NCBI GenBank assembly: GCA_002394185.1
Contig: DGTB01000045.1
Span: 1 to 12,399 of the forward strand
Direction: 5' to 3'
From: Bacteroidales bacterium UBA4347
Lineage (GTDB): Bacteria; Bacteroidota; Bacteroidia; Bacteroidales; P3
DNA: 12,399 nt
Shown one piece after another: positions 5,415 to 12,399 of the stretch (positions are counted from its first letter, which is position 1; every line of letters starts with the position of its first letter). Made by a program: the position numbers and the translations under genes. The notes under the pieces were generated by a model. That model saw only the letters and a program-made list of their open reading frames with translations, had not been told where the DNA came from and did not search any database.

Positions 5415-7765
5415 AGACAAAGGAAGAGAACGGTAGAAAAGGGGATTTCCTTGGAGAAATGAAAAAATATGCTGTGCTGTTTTTTATTCTCCTATTTCCG
5501 TTTTTCGGTCTGCTCCAAGCTCAGACTGCCGTTGGAAAATGGCGCTCCTGTCTCGACTATTCGCAAGTGTTCCACGTGGCCTATGCTGGCGACCGAATCT
5601 ATGCCGGCGCCCGGGGAGGTGTGTTTTGCTATGATATGGGAAACCGCAGTTTGACGACCATGAGCAAGGGCGACGGATTGAACGACGTGGGTATCGCCAC
5701 CCTGGCCTATGATTTTGCCACGCAAAGCCTGGTGGTGGCCTACAACAACTCCAATATCGACATCGTCAACGAGGGCTTCGCCTATAACCTTTCCGACATC
5801 AAACGCAGCGAGATTTCGGGAGACAAAAGCATCTATCATATCCGTTTTTTCAAAGGCAACGCCTATCTGGCCACGGGCTTCGGGGTGGTGGTGCTGGACC
5901 TGCAGCGTATGGAAATCAAGGAGACGTGGTATCTGGGTGCCGGTGGGAACTACACGCCTGTTTACGACCTTGCCTTTGCAGCCGACAGCATCTATGCTGC
6001 CACCGGCGAGGGCCTGAAACGAGTCTCTGTCGGCGAGCGCCATCCTGCCATCAGCGACCGATGGACGACCGACCATCGGTTGGATACCCTCACCATCAGC
6101 CAGTTATGTGTGGCGGGCAGCCACCTGCTGGTCGTGGCGCACTCCTCCAATGTGAACCAGAGCACCCTCTATGAACAAACCCCCACGGGGTATACCGCCA
6201 TGATGACAGGCGATTTGCGGTCGTTGCAGGTCTATGGCGACCGCTTAACGATAAGTGTTGACGACATTGTGCGCATCTTTGACACAGATCTGAATTATAT
6301 TGGCACGCGCGATTCCTTCACATGGGGATCGATAGCGGCCTTCGACGCTGTCGTAGGCTCCGATGGCACCCTCTGGGTGGGGCATGCATGGGAGGGACTC
6401 TTGGCTATCTACAGCGACGGAAGCGACGGGACCATTCGCCCACAGGGTCCGATGTGCTACGACCGCTGTTTCCGCCTGAAGCCGTTCAACTATCGCATGA
6501 TGCTCTGTCCGGGAGGCCATACAGCCACGTATTCTGGAACCTATCAGGTGCCCAACCTTCTCACGGCCACGGGACGCAGCTGGACGCAACTCGACCATAG
6601 CAACGGTATGCTGGGCGGTATGGCGGATCTTGTCGACGCCGCTGTCAACCCCCTGGACACCAACGAGACCGTGGCTGCTCTCTGGGGCTATGGTTTGGCT
6701 TCCATTCGCAACAATAGCGTGCAAACCATCTATAATGCCGACAACACCAATGGCGCCCTGGTGCCTTTCACCTCGGGCACCTATAGCAGGCTGATTGCTG
6801 CTGCGGTGACATTCGACCGTCAGGGCAACCTATGGGCGCTTGTCTCGCACAGCACCCATGCCCTTGCCAAGCGTTCGAGCAGTGGCGAGTGGCAGGGCTT
6901 TTCCACCGTCGCCTTGGGCTCGGCCCCCGAACTGGACAAACTTGTCTATGACAGCATCAACAATTACCTCTGGTTCCTCGGACGCAGCAATGCCGTCTAT
7001 GTCCATGACGGCAAAGACAGGGTGGCGCGCGTAAACCCCAACAACGGCAGCAAACTCGAGACCTCTATGGTCACCGCGCTGGCCCAGGACCAGAACGGCA
7101 ATCTTTGGCTGGGAACCGACAAGGGCATCAAGGTTATATACGACGGCTATCGTGCGTTCAACAACGGAGGCAACGGCGAGCAGTCTCCCGTCACCTGCAG
7201 CAACATCACCATTACCAATGGCGAATTCGCCGAGTACCTGATGGCCTATGAGAGCATCACTGCCATCGCTGTCGACGGCGCCAACCGCAAGTGGGTGGGC
7301 ACCGCCAGTGGAGGCGTCTACCTCCTTTCTGCCAACGGACTTGACCAGCTGGAGCATTTCACGGTAGCCAACAGCCCCCTTTTCTCCGACAAGATTGTCA
7401 CCATCGGAATCAATGAACGTACCGGCGAGGTCTTCATCGGCACCGACCGCGGCCTGCAGGTCTATCGTGGCACCGCCACCTATGCCGTCAGCCATCCCCT
7501 CGACGATGTCCATGCTTTCCCCAATCCCGTGCGTCCTGGTTACGAAGGCCCTATAGCCATCAAGGGCTTTGCCCGCAACAGTATAGTCCACATCACGGAT
7601 GCAGCCGGCCACACCGTCTTCAGTGCTACCGCCAACGGAGGCCAGGTTATATGGAACGGGCGCACCCTCGAGGGCAAGAAAGTGGCCTCGGGTGTTTATT
7701 ATGTCTTCGCATCCGACGACCAAGGTGAAAACCGCGCCGTCGGCAAAGTTATGATAATAAGATGA
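5411..7765 (+). CDS. porZ: Type IX secretion system component PorZ-like (double beta-propeller, surface attachment complex)
   Basis: PorZ belongs to the T9SS attachment complex (PorU, PorV, PorQ, PorZ) on the cell surface; in Porphyromonas gingivalis it binds anionic LPS and supports anchoring of secreted cargo. The 784-residue product has a signal peptide ending near residue 38 (AVLFFILLFPFFGLLQAQ), preceded by an unusually long polar 16-residue leader; restarting at M17 (5459) gives a standard signal peptide, so the start is uncertain. Propeller repeats of the two-component-regulator-propeller type are clearest at 553-578 (NGNLWLGTDKGI), 616-640 (NRKWVGTASGGVYL) and 662-687 (GEVFIGTDRGLQVY). 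Residues 700-784 form a C-terminal sandwich like a T9SS sorting domain, starting HAFPNPV and ending VMIIR. It overlaps mreD and recO by 4 nt each. Length and architecture match PorZ; a generic propeller-CTD protein is the alternative. Confidence 0.85.
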   Translation: MKTKEENGRKGDFLGEMKKYAVLFFILLFPFFGLLQAQTAVGKWRSCLDYSQVFHVAYAGDRIYAGARGGVFCYDMGNRSLTTMSKGDGLNDVGIATLAYDFATQSLVVAYNNSNIDIVNEGFAYNLSDIKRSEISGDKSIYHIRFFKGNAYLATGFGVVVLDLQRMEIKETWYLGAGGNYTPVYDLAFAADSIYAATGEGLKRVSVGERHPAISDRWTTDHRLDTLTISQLCVAGSHLLVVAHSSNVNQSTLYEQTPTGYTAMMTGDLRSLQVYGDRLTISVDDIVRIFDTDLNYIGTRDSFTWGSIAAFDAVVGSDGTLWVGHAWEGLLAIYSDGSDGTIRPQGPMCYDRCFRLKPFNYRMMLCPGGHTATYSGTYQVPNLLTATGRSWTQLDHSNGMLGGMADLVDAAVNPLDTNETVAALWGYGLASIRNNSVQTIYNADNTNGALVPFTSGTYSRLIAAAVTFDRQGNLWALVSHSTHALAKRSSSGEWQGFSTVALGSAPELDKLVYDSINNYLWFLGRSNAVYVHDGKDRVARVNPNNGSKLETSMVTALAQDQNGNLWLGTDKGIKVIYDGYRAFNNGGNGEQSPVTCSNITITNGEFAEYLMAYESITAIAVDGANRKWVGTASGGVYLLSANGLDQLEHFTVANSPLFSDKIVTIGINERTGEVFIGTDRGLQVYRGTATYAVSHPLDDVHAFPNPVRPGYEGPIAIKGFARNSIVHITDAAGHTVFSATANGGQVIWNGRTLEGKKVASGVYYVFASDDQGENRAVGKVMIIR

Positions 7766-8454
7766 TATTGTCGACGCCAGGCCTCGTTCTCCACACCACC
7801 CCCTATGCTGAAAGCTCGGTGGTGGCCAAGGTGTTCACACGCCAACTTGGCCTGCGTTCCTACATCATCAAGGGCGTCCGTGGCCGTTCGGGACGCGTCA
7901 AACAGAACCTTCTGCAACCCCTGTCGAGCCTCGACATGGTGGTCTACGACAACCCCCGGACCGACCTCAACTACATCAAGGAGCTCACGCCCCGCAATCC
8001 CGGCTTGCCCTCCGAGCCCGTGGGCAACTCCCTGCGTTTCTTCATGACGGAGGTGCTCTACAAGGCTTTGCGCGAGGCCGAGCCCATGCCAGCCCTTTGG
8101 GACTATGTGGACGAACAGTCGTCGGCCAGTCGGGAGGCCAAGGCCAACGTCCCGGTGACCTTTATGCTCAAGGTGGCCTACCACATGGGCATAGAGCCCA
8201 TGGACAACCACTCGCGCCGCGAGCCCTATTTTGACCTCCAGGAAGGGCGTTTTGTCAGCGAACCCGATGAGAACACCCTCCCAGCCGGACTCTCCCAGAC
8301 CCTCCACGAATACCTCTCCACAGAGACGCAACATGCGGCGTCTCTACAAGAGCGAACAGATCTCCTCGACGCCCTCATAGTCTACTTCCAGCTCCACCTG
8401 AGCGGATTCTCCCATTTCCATAGTCACGAAATTCTACATACAATATTGAAATAG
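7762..8454 (+). CDS. recO: DNA repair protein RecO
   Basis: RecO works with RecR (and RecF) in the cytoplasm to load RecA onto SSB-coated single-stranded DNA and to anneal strands. The 230-residue protein begins with the family signature STPGLVLHTTPYAESSVVAKVFT (residues 4-26) and GLRSYIIKGVRG (30-41), the N-terminal OB fold, followed by a helical C-terminal domain ending YFQLHLSGFSHFHSHEIL. There are no cysteines, so the zinc finger of some RecO proteins is absent. An inverted repeat at 8322-8345 encodes TETQHAASLQ (187-196) within the C-terminal helical domain, and its right arm shares a 13-mer with the gene at 1497-2504. The start overlaps the porZ stop (ATGA), and the stop is 1 nt from the next start, so expression is probably coupled. 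Confidence 0.93.
   Translation: MILSTPGLVLHTTPYAESSVVAKVFTRQLGLRSYIIKGVRGRSGRVKQNLLQPLSSLDMVVYDNPRTDLNYIKELTPRNPGLPSEPVGNSLRFFMTEVLYKALREAEPMPALWDYVDEQSSASREAKANVPVTFMLKVAYHMGIEPMDNHSRREPYFDLQEGRFVSEPDENTLPAGLSQTLHEYLSTETQHAASLQERTDLLDALIVYFQLHLSGFSHFHSHEILHTILK
8322..8345. repeat. Palindromic element inside recO
   Basis: AGAGACGC (8322-8329) and GCGTCTCT (8338-8345) are perfect 8-nt inverted arms around an 8-nt loop (AACATGCG). The 13-mer GCGTCTCTACAAG at 8338-8350 recurs exactly at 2040-2052 in another gene, where it is also read in the frame giving AASLQ. Palindromes of the type GTAGAGACGC...GCGTCTCTAC are, as I recall, dispersed in many bacterial genomes. It has no U-tract and lies within coding sequence, so it is not a terminator. 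Confidence 0.7.
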
Positions 8455-8455
8455 C

Positions 8456-10768
8456 ATGAAAAAGATTCTCTCGTTCCTGTCCCTTGCCCTGGCGTGCATC
8501 TCCGCCTCGGCCCAGCAGGCCTACTGGGTGTTCCTCGCCGACAAGGCAGGCATCACCTTCGACCCCTACACCTATTTCGATGCCAAGGCCATCGAGCGCT
8601 ACCAGCAATGCGGCGCCGACCTCTACGACATCAGCAACTACCCCGTCAGCGCCGCCTACGAGCAGGGCGTCAGCGCCCTGGCTACCGAGGAAATCGGCGC
8701 TAGCCGCTGGATGAACGCCCTCGGCGTCATGGCCACGTCTGACCAAATTCAGGCCATCGAGGCCCTGCCCTACGTGCTCCGTGTGCAGCCCATTGAGGGC
8801 AACGGCATGCAGCTGACCGACTGCAACGATGCCGAGCCGCTGGATGGCCTCTTCGACATCGCCACCGTCGACGGTCCCCTCGAGGCCCAGCTGGTGCGCA
8901 TGGGCGGCAAAGCCTTCCGCGACAAGGGCATCGACGGCAAGGGCGTCCGTATTGCCGTGTTCGACGGCGGATTCCCCCGTGTCAACACCCACGAGGCCTT
9001 CCGCCACCTGCGCGACAACCGCCAGATTATCAAGACCTGGAACTTCCCCAAGAAAAAAGAGGATGTCTACGGCTGGAACTCCCACGGCACCATGACCCTC
9101 TCCTGCATCGCAGGCCGCATGAACGGCGTCGACCTCGGCCTGGCCACCGGCGCCGAGTTCCTCCTGGCGCGCACCGAAATCAACTCCGAGCCCTTCAAGG
9201 AGGAAGTCTGGTGGCAGATGGCTGTGGAATGGGCCGACAAGAACGGCGCCAACATCATCAGCAGCTCACTCGGCTACGGCAAAGAGCGCCACTACACCAC
9301 CGACATGGACGGCACCTCCTATGTGGCCAAGGCCGGCAACCTCGCCGCCCGCAAGGGTATCCTCGTCTGCAACAGCGCCGGCAACGAGGGCGACGACAAG
9401 CAGTGGAAGACCATCATCACCCCCTCCGACGCCGACAGCGTGCTCTGCATCGGCGGCATCGAGAACAGCCTCACCGAGTACAACCACATCGATTTCTCCT
9501 CCTACGGTCCCAGCGCCGACGGCCGCCTCAAGCCCAACGTCTGCGCCTTCGGCTATGCCCGCACGGCCAACGTCAGTAGCGACAAGGCCTACCACTATGT
9601 CCACGGCACCTCCTTCTCCTGCCCCTTGGTGGCCGGTTTCGCCGCCTGCGCCTGGCAGGCCTCGCCCGGCAAGACCGCCATGCAGATGTTCGACCTCATC
9701 CAGCGCTCCGCCGACCTCTACCCCTACGCCGACTACAGCTACGGCTACGGCGTGCCCCAGGCCGAATTCTTCACCGGTGGCAAGCAGTCCGTCAGCCCCA
9801 CCTTCCGCTTCGCCGTGCAGCCCAACGGCACCATCGCTGTGGCCCCCACGGCCTCCGTGCTCGGCAAGCCGGTGTTCTACAAGGAGACCTCCGGCGACGG
9901 CCACATCTACCGCTACGGCAAGGTGAACGCCATCCTGCCCGACACTGCCGGCCGCATCCTCTTCGATGTCCCCGCCAACCGCAATCTCGTCGTTAGTCTC
10001 GACGGCTATGCCGACAGCATCACCTCCACCCTCTACGGCCCCGGCGAGGTCGCTGCCTTCGGCACCCTCAGCGGCGCAGGCCTCGTCTCGGGCGAGGAGT
10101 TCCGCAACCCCGACTTCGAGAACACGCCCTCCAAGTGGGGCAGCAACAGCAAGTACCGTTTCAACTTCTTCATCGAGTACGGCTCCCTGCTGATCGCCGA
10201 CAATATTGAGATGACCGCCGACTCCTGGTCGCCCGAATGGGGCTTCGGCTTCCGCTTCCTCCGCGCTTTCAGCAAGGTCTACTGCCTGGGCCTCAGCGCC
10301 GAGGTGCACTTCAACGACTACAACTTCGTCGACCAGGACATCAACGACCTCGAATCCTCCCTCGGCATCGCCCAAACCACGCTCGACAACTTCAAGAAAG
10401 TCGAGACCCGCCGCGCCGAGCAGACCGAGTGGACCCTCGAGCTCTTCCAGCGTGTGCGTCTCCGCGCCCTCGGCCTCATGGGCAACGGCCTCCACTGGGA
10501 CCTCGGCGTCTACGGCTCCTATGCCCCCAACTCCTACACCCTCGGCGGCACCATGCCCTCCGGCTCGCCCGCCGACTACCAGCAGACCACTTGGAAGGAC
10601 ATCGACGCCCTGAGCGCCCACAAGTGGAACTTCGGCGTCTCCACCCGCATCACCTACGACTGGGTCGGCATCTACGCCCGCCTGCGCCTCAACGGCATCG
10701 GCTCCGGCCCCGACGCCGGCAAGGTGCTCCTGCCGCGCCTCGTCATCGGCGTCCAGGTGCTCTACTAA
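8456..10768 (+). CDS. Secreted S8 (subtilisin) family serine peptidase with apparent C-terminal outer-membrane beta-barrel
   Basis: The 770-residue product has a signal peptide (1-20, ending SASAQ). Residues 21-115 (YWVFLADK, YFDAKAIERY) match the N-terminal prodomain region common to Bacteroidota S8 proteases. The catalytic triad is D170 (VRIAVFDGG), H210 (WNSHGT) and S386 (HGTSFSCP), with oxyanion N310 (NSAGNEG). A beta-rich linker follows (about 445-535). The last ~205 residues hold eight amphipathic strands (about 566-579, 595-606, 607-619, 656-672, 679-689, 722-732, 735-746, 760-770) and end in VIGVQVLY with a terminal aromatic residue, as expected of a BAM-inserted barrel. No T9SS sorting domain is visible. 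This predicts a protease anchored in the outer membrane; substrate unknown. It starts 1 nt after recO and is the last gene before the terminator. The subtilase call is firm; the barrel is by eye. Confidence 0.92.
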   Translation: MKKILSFLSLALACISASAQQAYWVFLADKAGITFDPYTYFDAKAIERYQQCGADLYDISNYPVSAAYEQGVSALATEEIGASRWMNALGVMATSDQIQAIEALPYVLRVQPIEGNGMQLTDCNDAEPLDGLFDIATVDGPLEAQLVRMGGKAFRDKGIDGKGVRIAVFDGGFPRVNTHEAFRHLRDNRQIIKTWNFPKKKEDVYGWNSHGTMTLSCIAGRMNGVDLGLATGAEFLLARTEINSEPFKEEVWWQMAVEWADKNGANIISSSLGYGKERHYTTDMDGTSYVAKAGNLAARKGILVCNSAGNEGDDKQWKTIITPSDADSVLCIGGIENSLTEYNHIDFSSYGPSADGRLKPNVCAFGYARTANVSSDKAYHYVHGTSFSCPLVAGFAACAWQASPGKTAMQMFDLIQRSADLYPYADYSYGYGVPQAEFFTGGKQSVSPTFRFAVQPNGTIAVAPTASVLGKPVFYKETSGDGHIYRYGKVNAILPDTAGRILFDVPANRNLVVSLDGYADSITSTLYGPGEVAAFGTLSGAGLVSGEEFRNPDFENTPSKWGSNSKYRFNFFIEYGSLLIADNIEMTADSWSPEWGFGFRFLRAFSKVYCLGLSAEVHFNDYNFVDQDINDLESSLGIAQTTLDNFKKVETRRAEQTEWTLELFQRVRLRALGLMGNGLHWDLGVYGSYAPNSYTLGGTMPSGSPADYQQTTWKDIDALSAHKWNFGVSTRITYDWVGIYARLRLNGIGSGPDAGKVLLPRLVIGVQVLY

Positions 10769-10783
10769 CATTCTGTTCGATAC

Positions 10784-10824
10784 AAAGCCCCCATTCCGCA
10801 GCCCGACTGCGAATGGGGGCTTTT
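10784..10824 (+). terminator. Rho-independent terminator of the 1497-10768 unit
   Basis: Left arm AAAGCCCCCATTC-C-GCAG (10784-10801) pairs with CTGCGAATGGGGGCTTT (10807-10823) around a CCCGA loop, with one bulged C. The 17-bp GC-rich stem is followed by TTTTCTCTTTTTT. It starts 15 nt after the S8 protease stop codon and closes the long plus-strand unit. Confidence 0.93.
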
Positions 10825-10952
10825 CTCTTTTTTGCATGTCCCGAACAGGGTTGAAAAAACGACTTTTTGTCAAACAAAACCCCTCTAAAAGGGCCGTAAG
10901 AGCCTATGGTGTACTTTAAACAACTGTCTTTTAATGTTTTCTGAAGTATAAT

Positions 10953-11005
10953 GTCCTTACCAAGCCCTTACCAAGTCCTTACCAACTCCTAACCAAGTCC
11001 TACCA
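10953..11005 (+). repeat. 11-bp tandem direct repeat (five units) upstream of hutU
   Basis: Consecutive units are GTCCTTACCAA (10953-10963), GCCCTTACCAA (10964-10974), GTCCTTACCAA (10975-10985), CTCCTAACCAA (10986-10996) and the shortened GTCCTACCA (10997-11005). The period is exactly 11 bp for four units, about one helical turn, so equivalent bases would face the same side of the DNA. The array ends about 115 bp upstream of the hutU -7 element. It has no spacers, so it is not a CRISPR. It could be an array of regulator sites or part of a dispersed intergenic repeat. Confidence 0.85.
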
Positions 11006-11013
11006 TCGTAGGA
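10998..11013. repeat. Short inverted repeat TCCTAC-CATC-GTAGGA
   Basis: A perfect 6-bp inverted repeat with a 4-nt loop overlaps the last, shortened unit of the 11-bp tandem array. There is no T-run after it, so it is not a terminator. It may be a dimeric protein-binding site or the boundary of the repeat element. Confidence 0.55.
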
Positions 11014-11119
11014 GATGATAGGGCTGAAATCGGGCTTTGGAAGGGTGTAAAATAGGTGAAAATGTCAAACGGGTGGCAGGCGGTGTTTTTCTTTTTTCGC
11101 ACGAATCGGAAAAAAGTTG

Positions 11120-11127
11120 TATCTTTG
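11120..11127 (+). promoter_or_regulatory. Bacteroides-type -7 promoter element for hutU
   Basis: TATCTTTG, in the context AGTTGTATCTTTGCAG, is an exact match to the Bacteroidota -7 consensus TAnnTTTG. The -33 region is poorly conserved (TTTTTTCG around 11091-11098). The predicted transcript start, around 11132-11135, gives a leader of about 65 nt before ATG 11199. Confidence 0.8.
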
Positions 11128-11134
11128 CAGCGTT

Positions 11135-11165
11135 GTACGCGTTGTGCCCAGTGGGCGATGCGTAC
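11135..11165 (+). promoter_or_regulatory. Hairpin in the 5' leader of hutU
   Basis: Outer arms GTACGC (11135-11140) and GCGTAC (11160-11165) pair perfectly, and inside them GCCC (11146-11149) pairs with GGGC (11153-11156) across an AGT loop, with a small asymmetric internal loop (GTTGT against GAT). It would lie at the very 5' end of the predicted mRNA, 33 nt before the start codon. It is not followed by a U-tract. It may stabilise the transcript or bind a regulator; no known riboswitch class is recognised. Confidence 0.6.
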
Positions 11166-11198
11166 TGGTAAACGATTGATAGATAAAAATATAATATT

Positions 11199-12399
<1,201 letters not shown>

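Larger units (their letters stand above)
10769..11198. other. Intergenic region between S8 protease and hutU, no gene supported
   Basis: This 430-nt non-coding region contains, in order: the intrinsic terminator (10784-10824), an AT-rich stretch with no clear signal (about 10850-10950), an 11-bp tandem repeat (10953-11005) overlapping a small inverted repeat (10998-11013), a featureless segment (11014-11090), a Bacteroides-type promoter near 11120, and a hairpin leader. Reverse-strand open frames across it are continuations of shadows of the flanking genes and are not supported. Confidence 0.7.

Noticed and set aside
8322..8345. Inverted repeat in recO as an internal terminator
   Set aside because: It has no downstream T-run, the stem is only 8 bp, and it lies inside an intact coding sequence followed 1 nt later by a coupled gene.
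9266..10873. 535-codon minus-strand frame antisense to the S8 protease
   Set aside because: Extreme G/A/V/E content is the typical antisense shadow of a GC-rich gene with strong third-position bias; the plus-strand subtilase is unambiguous and the frame crosses the terminator.
10953..11005. 11-bp repeats as a CRISPR array
   Set aside because: The units abut with no spacers, are far too short, and there are no cas genes nearby.
11135..11165. hutU leader hairpin as a riboswitch or attenuator
   Set aside because: It is too small for a ligand-binding aptamer, has no alternative terminator stem with T-tract, and encodes no leader peptide rich in His.

Overview
The window looks like a chromosomal segment from a GC-rich member of the Bacteroidota, most likely an uncultured Bacteroidales. 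Three things point there. Promoters carry the Bacteroides-type -7 element TATCTTTG, and start codons mostly lack Shine-Dalgarno sequences. There is a PorZ-type component of the type IX secretion system (T9SS), which is restricted to this phylum. The MreC, MreD, RecO, M16 peptidase and urocanate hydratase sequences are of the type seen in Bacteroidales. I cannot name a genus.

Layout: (1) 1-1147, minus strand: the N-terminal ~382 residues of an exported M16 zinc peptidase, cut by the window edge. (2) 1148-1496: a divergent intergenic region with one promoter per side. (3) 1497-10768, plus strand: seven or eight tightly packed genes that look like one long transcription unit: an uncharacterised acidic-linker protein, gmk, mreC, a TraB/GumN-family protein, mreD, porZ, recO and a secreted S8 subtilase. 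Junctions are 5, 10 and 40 nt, then three 4-nt ATGA overlaps, then 1 nt; a strong intrinsic terminator closes the unit. (4) 10769-11198: a non-coding region with the terminator, an 11-bp tandem repeat, a promoter and a hairpin leader. (5) 11199-12399: the first 400 residues of hutU (urocanate hydratase), running off the right edge.

The operon mixes nucleotide metabolism (gmk), elongasome scaffold genes (mreC, mreD), T9SS surface attachment (porZ), recombination repair (recO) and an envelope protease. The common theme is mainly growth and the cell envelope. mreC and mreD are separated by a TraB/GumN gene and lack mreB, pbp2 and rodA beside them.

Most worth a second look: the S8 protease appears to end in an eight-strand outer-membrane barrel instead of a T9SS sorting domain; short dispersed-repeat-like sequences (a palindromic GCGTCTCTACA element, a 14-nt-period repeat and a GAGTGGA heptamer array) lie in frame inside recO and the uncharacterised gene; and the hut promoter region has five 11-bp direct repeats plus a hairpin at the predicted 5' end of the mRNA. 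I saw no insertion sequence, CRISPR array, tRNA or rRNA gene.
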